From Symbioplanes lichenis (GTDB taxonomy: Bacteria; Actinomycetota; Actinomycetes; Mycobacteriales; Micromonosporaceae): a stretch of DNA of 64,000 nt. How positions within the stretch are numbered: the stretch's first letter is position 1; every line of letters starts with the position of its first letter. This document shows, one piece after another, positions 1 to 8,100 of this stretch. Position numbers and translations under genes: made by a program. The DNA is taken from positions 62,001 through 126,000 of the forward strand of contig NZ_JAUZQD010000002.1 of NCBI RefSeq assembly GCF_030709675.1, read 5' to 3'. The notes under the pieces were generated by a model. The model was given only the letters and a program-made list of their open reading frames with translations. It was not told the origin of the DNA and did no database searches.

Positions 1-523
1 CGAGCAGCAGCAGGTTGCCGATCGGATAGCCGGCCTCGAAGATCAGCCCCGGACCGTCGTCGCCGCGGCTCAGCACCGGGTCGAGCACGAAGTACCACAC
101 CACGAGGAAGCCGCTGCTGAACACGGTGACGACCTCGGCCACGAACGCGCGCCGCAGGCCCCGGTCGAGGCGCTGGGCCGAGGTGGCCAGCGCGGCCGCG
201 GTCAGACAGGCGAACATGATCAGGCCGGCGGCGACGCCGATCCACCACCAGGCGCGGCCGGCGGTGACCTCGTGCGCGGTGAACGCCAGGGTCGCGCTGA
301 GGGAGAAGGCCCGCCCGGCGGCGGCCAGCCGCCACGACATCCGGTACGCCCCGCGCCGCGCCGCCCGGACGCTGTAGACCGCCCCGAAGCCGTCCAGCAC
401 GAGCAGCGACAGCAGCATCACGACGCCCCGCAGGTCCCCGTCCAGCAGGGCGGCGACCTGCCCGGCCACGGTGAGCGCGACGAGCACCACCGCGGTCCGC
501 GGCAACCTCCAAGTCCTCCACAC
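1..523 (-). CDS. Multi-TM membrane protein, N-terminal fragment (probable sensor part of a GGDEF/EAL protein)
   Basis: Runs off the left edge, so only about 174 N-terminal residues are visible. The reading gives repeated hydrophobic helices (VVLVALTVAGQVAALL, GVVMLLSLLVLDGF, IGVAAGLIMFACLTAAALA) and then a segment reading VVWYFVLDPVL followed by GYPIGNLLLL. That pair of motifs is typical of the integral-membrane input region preceding GGDEF-EAL domains in actinomycetes. The output domain lies outside the window, so the diguanylate cyclase or phosphodiesterase role is inferred. The start is uncertain: a GTG at 521-523 is used, and other in-frame GTGs lie upstream. The gene points away from the ABC transporter block and is separated from it by a tandem repeat. 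Confidence 0.5.
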   Translation of the reverse strand, partial: MWRTWRLPRTAVVLVALTVAGQVAALLDGDLRGVVMLLSLLVLDGFGAVYSVRAARRGAYRMSWRLAAAGRAFSLSATLAFTAHEVTAGRAWWWIGVAAGLIMFACLTAAALATSAQRLDRGLRRAFVAEVVTVFSSGFLVVWYFVLDPVLSRGDDGPGLIFEAGYPIGNLLLL

Positions 524-594
524 GCCCGCATGTTCGGCTTCCGTGACGCCGCCCACAGCCCGGAGCAGCCTTGCTCCCGTCCCGCACCCGCCCC

Positions 595-762
595 GCACCC
601 GTCGGCCCGGCTTACTCGGCGGCCAGGGTGCGCGGAACGTCTCCCGCTCCCGCTCCGCACCCGTCGGCCGGCTTACTCTGCGGCCAGGGTGCGCGGAACG
701 TCTCCCGCTCCCGCTCCGCACCCGTCGGCCGGCTTACTCGGCCGCCAGGGTGCGCGGAACGT
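595..762. repeat. Three tandem 61-62 bp repeats containing the 3' end of the permease gene
   Basis: Units begin near 595, 657 and 718. Each carries CCGTCGGCC, then the complement of a stop codon (tta at 612, 673 and 734) and the last codons of the permease (residues DVPRTLAAE). The third copy is the real gene end. The first two are downstream duplicates that are not translated in frame. The first unit has one extra base. Confidence 0.85.
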
Positions 763-1996
763 CCTGGCGCAGGGCGGCGGCCGTCGGCAGGACCGTGGCG
801 GCGAGCGTCAGCAGCAGGCCCGTGCCCGTGACAGACAGCACCGCGCCCAGACCGAACGCCGGAGCGTGCCCAGCCGCCAGCGCCCCGGCCACCGCGGTGA
901 CGGTCACGCAGGCCAGCCCGAGCAGCAAAGCCGTCCCGGCGTAGATGATCGCCTCGCAGGCCGCCGCGCCCAGGATCACCGCCGGGGTCGCGCCGGCCGC
1001 CGCGAGGAGGGCGTGCTCGTGATCCCGGCTCCGGCTCGCCATGAAGATCGTCGTCGCGGCGCCCAGGACGGCGAGCAGCAGCGGACCGCCGAGCAGCAGG
1101 ATCACCGTGGCCGGGGTGACACTGCCGCCCGAGGCCGACCACAGACCGCCGGCCAGGGCGATCGCCACCATGAGCGGACTGATCGTCGCGGTGCTGCGGC
1201 CGGCGTGGAAGGCGGTCGTCTCCCGGGCCAGCCACCACGCGACCGACACGCGGGCGGGCACCAGCGCCGTCCACGCGCGCAGGAGCCGGGTCAGGACCAG
1301 CGGGCCGAGGGCCGCCAGCAGGCCCGCGGCGAGGGGCCCGAGCAGCATCAGGGGTACGCCGAGACGGTCGTCAGCCGTACCCGGAAGGCTCGCCAGCACG
1401 GCCGCGAGCACGGCGGCCGTGGCGGCAGCGGTCACCCAGCGGCCCGCCGTCATGCCTCGCTCGGGCAGCTCCGGCTCGCGCAGCGTCTGGATCGGCGGCG
1501 TGTGCGCCGCCCGGCCCGCGCTGCGCCCGCCGCCCAGCAGCACCACGGCGGCCACGAAGACGATCACCGAGCCCGCCGCCACCGGCCCGAGCAGCGGCCG
1601 TTCCAGGTCCAGCGCCGAGCGGAAGAGCACCCCCAGCACCGGTACGGTCGCCGCGCACCCGATCGCCGCCCCGGCCACCGCCACGAGCAGCAGCTGCGCG
1701 GTCACCACGAGCCGGACGAGCCCGGGGCGGATGCCGACGAGCTGCCAGAGCGCGTAGGAACGGCCCTGCAACGTGACCGTCAGCCGGGCCACCGAGCCCA
1801 GGACGATGAGTGCGGTCACGGTGACGAAGACGGTGATCGTGCCGCCGACGGCGTACAGGGAGAGGGCTGTCGTGCCGCCCACCGCGACCGCGGTCCGGAA
1901 GCCGGCGGCGACCACGGTGGCCGGCGCCGCGGTGACCGCGGCGATCAGCAGCGCGCCCAGCCAGATCCGGGAGCCGGCGACGACGAGCGTGATCAT
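734..1996 (-). CDS. ABC transporter permease, FtsX-like
   Basis: 420 residues with about ten hydrophobic segments in two FtsX/MacB-like blocks. The first block (residues ~1-170) starts with a helix and contains a region with TLQGRSYALWQLVGIRPG, the alanine/glycine-rich coupling segment usual in these permeases. The second block ends in helices before DVPRTLAAE. The ATG at 1994-1996 overlaps the stop of the upstream ATPase gene by 4 nt (ATGA), so the two are translationally coupled and form one exporter. No large extracellular domain is visible. Substrate is unknown; macrolide/antimicrobial peptide or lipoprotein-type export is the family expectation only. Its 3' end is duplicated downstream (595-762). 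Confidence 0.85.
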   Translation of the reverse strand: MITLVVAGSRIWLGALLIAAVTAAPATVVAAGFRTAVAVGGTTALSLYAVGGTITVFVTVTALIVLGSVARLTVTLQGRSYALWQLVGIRPGLVRLVVTAQLLLVAVAGAAIGCAATVPVLGVLFRSALDLERPLLGPVAAGSVIVFVAAVVLLGGGRSAGRAAHTPPIQTLREPELPERGMTAGRWVTAAATAAVLAAVLASLPGTADDRLGVPLMLLGPLAAGLLAALGPLVLTRLLRAWTALVPARVSVAWWLARETTAFHAGRSTATISPLMVAIALAGGLWSASGGSVTPATVILLLGGPLLLAVLGAATTIFMASRSRDHEHALLAAAGATPAVILGAAACEAIIYAGTALLLGLACVTVTAVAGALAAGHAPAFGLGAVLSVTGTGLLLTLAATVLPTAAALRQDVPRTLAAE

Positions 1997-2712
1997 TCGA
2001 CGGCCTCGGCGATCTCCTCGGCGCGGGGCCGGACCAGCTCCCGGTGGACGAGCCCGTCGCGCAGCACCACCACGCGGTCCGCCCGCGCCGCCGCCCGCAG
2101 GTCGTGCGTCACCATGATCACCGACCGGCCCGCCCCGGCGACCCCGGTCAGCAGGTCGAGCACCTGCGAGCCCGCCCCGGTGTCGAGCGCCCCGGTCGGC
2201 TCGTCGGCGAAGACCACGTCCGGCTGCAGGGCGAGCACGCGCGCGATCGCCACCCGCTGCTGCTGCCCGCCGGACAGCGCCGCCGGCCGGAAGCCCGCCC
2301 GCTCGCGCAACCCCACCTCCGCGAGCGCGTGGTCCACCCGGGACGCGTCGATGCCGCGCCGGGCCAGCCGCGCGGGCAGGGCGACATTTTCCCGGGCGGT
2401 CAGAGCGGGAATCAAGTTGTACGACTGGAAGACGAACCCCACGTGATCGCGCCGCAGCGTGGCCAGGGCACCCCGGCTGAGCTCGCCGAGCGACCGGCCC
2501 AGGACGCGCACCGTGCCCGTGGTGGCCGGCTCGAGCCCCGACATGCAGTAGAGCAATGTGGACTTGCCGGAGCCGCTGGGCCCGACGACGGCCAGGAACT
2601 CGCCGGGCGGCACGGCGAGGTCGATGCCGCGCAGGACGGGCACCGGGTCACCGCCGCCCGCCGCCGGGAAGCACTTCGTGAGGCCGGCGACATCGATCAG
2701 CGGATCAGGCAT
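1993..2712 (-). CDS. ABC transporter ATP-binding protein, LolD/MacB type
   Basis: 239 residues. Walker A is GPSGSGKST, the signature is LSGGQQQRVAIARVLA and Walker B is VVFADEPTGALD, the last with the EPTGALD wording typical of the LolD/MacB/FtsE clade that partners FtsX-like permeases. It binds ATP in the cytosol and drives the permease encoded immediately downstream. The start is the ATG at 2710-2712 giving MPDPLIDV; an open frame continues upstream but it would run through the divergent promoter region and lacks family homology by eye. Divergent from the Clp_N/HTH gene, so the paired operators at 2794-2838 could control both directions. Confidence 0.9.
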   Translation of the reverse strand: MPDPLIDVAGLTKCFPAAGGGDPVPVLRGIDLAVPPGEFLAVVGPSGSGKSTLLYCMSGLEPATTGTVRVLGRSLGELSRGALATLRRDHVGFVFQSYNLIPALTARENVALPARLARRGIDASRVDHALAEVGLRERAGFRPAALSGGQQQRVAIARVLALQPDVVFADEPTGALDTGAGSQVLDLLTGVAGAGRSVIMVTHDLRAAARADRVVVLRDGLVHRELVRPRAEEIAEAVE

Positions 2713-2793
2713 GGCTTCGATTGTGCCGACGGCGAGGGGTGTCCGGGATCGCGCTGCCCTCGGGGGACCACCCGGCTTCCCGTTCCGGCTGTC

Positions 2794-2838
2794 GTCAACT
2801 TCTGGTTGACGATGCGGCCCCGTCAACCTATGGTTGAC
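2794..2838. promoter_or_regulatory. Two 17-bp palindromes inside the divergent promoter region
   Basis: GTCAACTTCTGGTTGAC at 2794-2810 and GTCAACCTATGGTTGAC at 2822-2838 are near-identical inverted repeats, 28 bp apart. A candidate sigma-70-type promoter is embedded in them: -35 TTGACG at 2806-2811, 17-bp spacer, -10 TATGGT at 2829-2834, placing the transcription start at or next to the ATG at 2842. A dimer bound at each palindrome would cover both promoter hexamers. Autoregulation by the HTH protein encoded downstream is inferred. Confidence 0.6.
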
Positions 2839-2841
2839 GGC

Positions 2842-3546
2842 ATGACGCAAACGACCCCGCCGGTCAGGCTGGACGACCTGATCACGGCCATCACGAAGAA
2901 CAACACCGACGCCCTCGACCGCCTCTCCGACGCGGTGCTGCTGGCGGACCATATCGGAGAGATCGCCGACCACCTCATCGGCCACTTCGTCGACCAGGCC
3001 CGCCGCTCGGGCGCGTCCTGGACCGACATCGGCCGCAGCATGGGCGTGACCAAGCAGGCCGCCCAGAAGCGCTTCGTGGGCAAGCCCGACGCCGACCCTT
3101 CGCACGGCTTCAGCAAGTTCTCCCAGCCGGCCCGCAGCGCGGTCGTCGCCGCCATGAGCGAGGCGAAACTGGCCGGCAACGCCGAGATGATCCCCGCCCA
3201 TCTCGTGCTCGGCCTGCTCGGCACCGAGGGCACGGCGACCGCGGCGCTGCGGGCGCAGGGCCTCGACCCCACCCAGGCGCGGGACACGGTCGTCGCGACG
3301 CTGCCGGCCCGCGGGGACGACGAGCCGGTCCTGATCCCGTACGACGCCCGCGCTAAGAAGGCCCTTGACCTCACCTTCCGGGCCGCCCTCCGCCTTGGCG
3401 CCGAGGGGGTCAGCAGCGGTCACGTGCTGCTGGGGCTGCTCGAGGAGGAGAACGGCGCCGGAGTGCTGGCCGCCCTCGGGGTGGACGCGGCGGCGGCTGA
3501 GAGTTTCGTCGCCCAGGCTCCGGCCGAGCCCGCCGTCTCCGCTTGA
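2842..3546 (+). CDS. HTH plus Clp N-terminal (Clp_N) domain protein
   Basis: 234 residues. An N-terminal helical region contains a helix-turn-helix (GASWTDIGRSMGVTKQAAQKRF, residues ~55-76), followed by two Clp_N-type repeats, MIPAHLVLGLLGTEG and VSSGHVLLGLLEEENGAG. There is no AAA+ ATPase part, so this is not a ClpC/ClpA unfoldase. Clp_N repeats bind substrates or adaptors of Clp chaperones, so a DNA-binding protein whose level or activity responds to protein quality control is a reasonable inference. Start: ATG 2842 lies 7 nt after the -10 hexamer, giving a leaderless mRNA; an earlier ATG at 2830 falls inside the -10 and palindrome. Followed by a short tandem repeat, not by an operon partner. 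Confidence 0.8.
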   Translation: MTQTTPPVRLDDLITAITKNNTDALDRLSDAVLLADHIGEIADHLIGHFVDQARRSGASWTDIGRSMGVTKQAAQKRFVGKPDADPSHGFSKFSQPARSAVVAAMSEAKLAGNAEMIPAHLVLGLLGTEGTATAALRAQGLDPTQARDTVVATLPARGDDEPVLIPYDARAKKALDLTFRAALRLGAEGVSSGHVLLGLLEEENGAGVLAALGVDAAAAESFVAQAPAEPAVSA

Positions 3547-3565
3547 CGGAGGCCGCTCCTTTTCC

Positions 3566-3637
3566 CCGTCCGCTTGATGGCGCTGGTTCACCCGTCCGCT
3601 TGAGGGCGCTGGTTCACCGTCCGCTCGATGGCGCTGG
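3566..3637. repeat. Short tandem repeat, about 2.8 units of 25-26 bp
   Basis: Units start with CCGTCCGCT at 3566, 3592 and 3617 and contain GGCGCTGG. The array lies in the 218-bp gap after the Clp_N/HTH gene. Nothing else recognisable was seen in this gap; the remaining 130 bp lead to the GTG of the next gene. Confidence 0.7.
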
Positions 3638-3764
3638 GGCGGCTTCGCGTCCGGATGGCGGTGACCGGGCGCCGCTGCGTCGGGGTGACGGCGACGGTGC
3701 GCAACGCCACAAGCTCGCAGCGGGGCGGGAGGGGGTTCGAGGTCACCGGGCAGGCTGATGCCCC

Positions 3765-5108
3765 GTGACCTCGAAACGACCGTCCCGCCGCTGGTGGCAG
3801 CTCACCCTCGGGCTGGCGGTGGCCGTAGCCGCCTTCGTGGGCCTGCGCGACCGGCTGCCCGATCCCGGCGACCTGCTGACCACCCTGAGCACGGTCGACG
3901 GCTGGTGGGTGCGGGTCGCGGTGCTGGCCGGCCTGGCCTCGCAGGTCGCGCTGGGCGAGCAGCAGCGACTGTTGCTCGCCGGCTTCGGCGTCCGGCTCCC
4001 ACGGCGCACCGCGGTGGCGATGACGGTGGCCGGCTCCGCAATCAGCGGCGCCCTCCCCGCGGGCGGCGCAATCTCAGCCGCCTTCACCTTCCAAATCTTC
4101 CGCCGCCACGGCGCCACCCCCGGCACCGCCGCCGCTGTCACCGTGCTCTCCGGCGCGGTGTCGGCCGTCACGCTCATCCTCCTGTACGCCGCCAGCTGGC
4201 TCGCCGTCCCCCGGACCCGCCTCGACATCTGGCGTCACCCCGTCGCCCTGGCCGGACTCGCCACCGTGCTGATCTGCGCCGCCATCGCCGCCCGTCGCCC
4301 ACCCGCACCGTCCCTCACAACCCGCCTGCGCCAGCCGTCCGTCGCAACCCGCCTCCGCGTGCCGTCCTCCGTGACCCGCCTGCGCCTGCCGTCCTTCGCG
4401 ACCCGCCTGCGCGTGTCGTCCTCCGTGATCCGCCTGCGCATGTCGCCCTTCACGGCCCGACTGCGCCCGCGGTCCCTCGTAGCCCGGCTCCGCGTCTCTT
4501 CCTTGGCGACCAGGCTCCGCGTGTCGTCCTGCGCGACCCGGCTGCGCGTTTCGCCTCTCGCGGCCCGGCTGGCCTCCGGTCTCAGGCTCGACCGGGCGCT
4601 CGGGGCGGCCGGCGGGACGTGGCGCCAGGTCCGCGCCGTGCCCGCCCGCATCTGGGCGAGCACGCTCGTGGTCGCCCTGGTCAACTGGGCGGCCAACCTC
4701 CTGTGCCTCATCGCCGCGGCAGCCGCGTGTCACGCCGAGCTGAGCGGCGCGCAGCTGAGCCTCATCTACCTCGCCGTGCAGGTACTGCGCCAGATCCCCC
4801 TGACCCCGGGCGGCACCGGCCTGATCGAAGCGGGCATGCTGGCCGCCATGATCGCCGCCGGCTGTCCGGAACCGGTGGCCGCCGCCGTGGTCCTGGTCTA
4901 CCGGCTGGCGTCCTTCTGGCTGCTGCTCCCCCTGGGTCTGGCCGGCTACCTGGCATTGCGCAGCCGCTCGACCGAACCGGCCGCCGGGCAGCCCGAGTGC
5001 GTGGACGAGCAGCGCGCCTCACTCGAAGAGACCACCGAGCTCACGCCGGCTGCTCACCCCCAGCTTCGGAAAGGCATGGTAGAGATGCGTACTCACCGTC
5101 CGCGGTGA
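3765..5108 (+). CDS. Lysylphosphatidylglycerol-synthase-type (UPF0104) membrane protein with internal nonapeptide array
   Basis: 447 residues. The membrane part has the family hallmarks: SGALPAGGAISAAFTFQIF near residue 95, and a C-terminal half with IYLAVQVLRQIPLTPGGTGLIEAGM, the PGG(T/I)GxxE motif of LPG_synthase_TM/flippase-like proteins. It lacks the cytosolic aminoacyl transferase domain, so lipid transport or a small modification role is more likely than LPG synthesis. Residues 186-266 between two membrane blocks are nine tandem 9-residue repeats of the form TRLRVPSSV, strongly basic and absent from typical family members. GTG start at 3765. The C-terminal tail (about 30 residues) overlaps the convergent LuxR gene by 90 bp. 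Confidence 0.75.
   Translation: MTSKRPSRRWWQLTLGLAVAVAAFVGLRDRLPDPGDLLTTLSTVDGWWVRVAVLAGLASQVALGEQQRLLLAGFGVRLPRRTAVAMTVAGSAISGALPAGGAISAAFTFQIFRRHGATPGTAAAVTVLSGAVSAVTLILLYAASWLAVPRTRLDIWRHPVALAGLATVLICAAIAARRPPAPSLTTRLRQPSVATRLRVPSSVTRLRLPSFATRLRVSSSVIRLRMSPFTARLRPRSLVARLRVSSLATRLRVSSCATRLRVSPLAARLASGLRLDRALGAAGGTWRQVRAVPARIWASTLVVALVNWAANLLCLIAAAAACHAELSGAQLSLIYLAVQVLRQIPLTPGGTGLIEAGMLAAMIAAGCPEPVAAAVVLVYRLASFWLLLPLGLAGYLALRSRSTEPAAGQPECVDEQRASLEETTELTPAAHPQLRKGMVEMRTHRPR
4320..4562 (+). repeat. Nine in-frame 27-bp repeats (9-residue units, TRLR-x5)
   Basis: The coding repeat reads TRLRQPSVA, TRLRVPSSV, TRLRLPSFA, TRLRVSSSV, IRLRMSPFT, ARLRPRSLV, ARLRVSSLA, TRLRVSSCA, TRLRVSPLA. Each unit keeps the RLR core and a small/hydroxylated segment. 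The 27-bp period is exact over 243 bp. The array lies between two membrane blocks and is highly basic, so it probably faces the cytosol. Confidence 0.9.
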
Positions 5109-8100
5109 CAGCAACAACTCCGCCGCGATCTCATGGTTGCGCATCCCCCGAGCAGCCAGCCGAACAATCTGGCGCTGCTGCGGGGTAAGACTGCTCAGCG
5201 CGCTGACCCCGCCCCGCCGACGAAGTCGCGTCGGCTCATCGCCCGCGCCCCGCCCACCCGTGCCGCCACCCGCGCCTCGCCCGCTCGTGCCGCCACCCGC
5301 ACCCCGCCCGCTCGTGTGGCCACCCACGCCCCGCCGAGCTGTGCCGCCACCCACGCCCCGCCCGGCCGTGTGATGGCCCGCGCCTCGACCGCCCGTACCG
5401 TCGCCCGCGAACCGCCCGGCCGTCTGGTCGCCCGCGTCTGGACCGCCCGAGGTGTCGCCGGCGCCCGCAGAAGCCATGCTGCTGCTCGCGCCCCGCCCGG
5501 CCGTCTGCTTGCTCGCGCCTGGACTGCCCGAGGTGTCGCCAGCGCCCCGCCCGGCCGTGTGGTCGTCCGCGCCCGGACCGTTCGTGCTCTCACCCGCGCT
5601 CCGACCAACCCTCCCGGCGGCGCCCTGACCGGTGCCCGTTGCCCGGTTACCCGAAGAGGTTCCGGCCGGCCCTTCGCCTGGTCCTGCTCCGGCCGGCCCG
5701 TCGCCCGGCGCCGCTCCGATCGACCCGTTGTCCGCGGCGGACCAGGAAGACCGACCACCCGATCGGCCTCCGCGCAAGCGACCGTCCGGAGAATCGCCCA
5801 CCGGCCCCGCGTCCGAGACCGGCGGCGCACCAGCGGCGGACAGCTCGGCGCGCGCGAACTCCGCCAGCCGGGCCGCCCCGACCGCTTCGAACCCGGCGAG
5901 AGCCGCCGCGAGCTGCACCCGGGCCTCGGCGACCCGGCGGTGGCGCCGCAGCCGGCTGCCGTAGTTGAGGCGGGCGACGGCCTTGTCGAAGGGCCAGGTG
6001 TCCGCGAGCGGATCGGCGATCACCCGCCGGAACAAGGTCTCGCTCTGGTCGTCGTCGATCAGCAGGGCGCGCACCTGATCGACGGCCAGGCGCTTGCGAA
6101 CGGTGTCCGGCGGCCCGTACGCCTCCAGCAGCCGGATCGCCTCCGCCGTCCGCCCGGCGCGGGGCGCGCACAGGGCAGTGCCGAGCAGCAGCACGCTCGA
6201 GCGGTCGGCGTCGAGCGGGGTGCCGTCCGCGGCGAACAGCCGGCGATGGTGCCTGTATGCCGCCTCGAAGTCCCCCTCCGCGAAGGCCGCCAGCCCCAGC
6301 GCTTGGCGCAGAACCACGTGCAGGCGCCCGTTCTGGTGCAGGTCGGCGGCGGCCCACACCGACTCGGCCAGCTCCCGGGCGCGGGGACCGTCCCCGGTCA
6401 CGCCGAGCAGATTCGCCTCCACCGCGGCGAGTTCGAGCTCCAGCAGCGGCAGATCAGCGCCCGCACATAGCCGCCGGCCCTCGGCCACCAGGACGCCCGC
6501 CTCCGACCACCTTCCGGCGTCGATGAGGTTGGTCAGCAACGTCAGCCACAGCTCGGGTACCCCGGCCATGCCGCCCGTGTCCCGCAGCACCTCCAGCGCA
6601 CGCAGACGCAACGTCAGAGCTGTCGCGGTGTCGCCCCCGGCCTCCGCGACCTGCGCGAACAGCAGGGCCCGCGGCACCGAACCGGGTGTTAGCTCCGCAG
6701 CCAGCCGGGGCACCTGAAGATGCATCACGTGGCTCCCCAGAACCGCGGCCGCCGACGCGCGCAGCATCGGCAGATCGGCCCGGGACAGCTCACTCGGCTC
6801 CGCGGGCCGGTCCAGCGGCAAGGCGTCGGCGCGGCTGAGCAGATCGGCGACGACGGACCGATGCTCGGCCAGCCCGGAGACCCGGGCTACGAACGCCGCC
6901 GTGGCCGTCACCATGAGCCCGTCGAGCCGATTGTCCGGCGCCCGATGGCGTACGCAGTCGAGCAGCAGATCCATCGCCTCCCGGATCCGCCCGGTGCGCA
7001 CCATGGCCGCCGTCGCCGCCCGGACCACACCCGGAATCCGCGCGGTGGCCGGATCGAGCCGGCAAACCTCGGCATACAGATCCAGCACCCACGTCGCCTG
7101 GCCCGCACTCTCCGCGCCGGCCATCGCCCCGGCGTAGCGCCGAGCCGCGGCGACCGGCTCCGGCGTCAGCTCGGCCGCCCGTTGCAGCGCCCGGGCCCGC
7201 TCGAGCGCCGGCCCACCGGCGAAAGCCTGCTGCAGATCCGCGGCGATCGTCTCGCTCGAGCCGGTCGCGGCGCAGGCCACGTGCATCGCGTACGCCGCCG
7301 AGCCGCAAGGCAGCACCGCAGCGAGCCGTTCGTGCAGCGCCGCCCGATCCACCGCGGGCACCGACAAGTACGCCGCGATCTCCGCCCGCGGATCGCTGAA
7401 CCGCACCGTCGTGCCCTGCACCTCCAGCAGCCCGGCCTCCACGGCCGGCCCCAGCACCGCCATCCCGCCGTCCGCCGCAGCACCGCCGTCCGCCGCAGCA
7501 CTGTCGGTCGCCACGCGGCCATCGAGCGTGCCGTGTTCTGTCGCCGCGCCGCCGCCGCTCGCCGTGCCGTGTTCCGTCGCCGCACCACCGTCAGTCGCCG
7601 TGCCGTCGTTCTTCGCCATGCCGGCGTCGTTCGCCGCGACGCTGTTCGCCGTCACGTTGGCTCTTGCGGCCGCGACCAGCACAGTCAAGTCCTCGTCACC
7701 GGCCCGGGCCGCAGCGAGCCGCACCAGCTCCCACGTGTCCGGAGGCAGCGCCGCGAACCGGCTCGCGTAGCGGTGACGCATCGGCAGCGTCCGATCAGGC
7801 GCGAGCCGCCGGATGTCCTGGTCGGACGCCCCCGCGAACGCCGCGGCCAGATCGATGAGCGCCCGGGGCCGGCCGGCGGCCCGGCGGAGCAGGTCGAGCC
7901 GGCCGCGTCCCCGGGGCAAGCCGGGTTGGGCGGCGAGCAGCCTGCCGGCGTCCGCGGGCAGAAGCGGCGCCAGCACCATCCGGGACGGGACCGGGCCGAG
8001 CCCCGCCGCGCCGTCCGGGCGTACCCCCAGCAGGAAAACGATCGGATGACCGCGCAGGTGCGTCATGAGCCGCAGCAGCACCTGCCGGGAGAGATCGTCG

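Noticed and set aside
272..2446. Long + strand open frame antisense to the exporter genes
   Set aside because: Composition is the complement of high-GC3 genes on the minus strand; the minus strand holds an ABC permease and ATPase with intact motifs.
2044..2841. N-terminal extension of the Clp_N/HTH protein
   Set aside because: The open frame continues upstream through the ATPase gene and the operators; only the part from 2842 has domain structure, and the promoter ends there.
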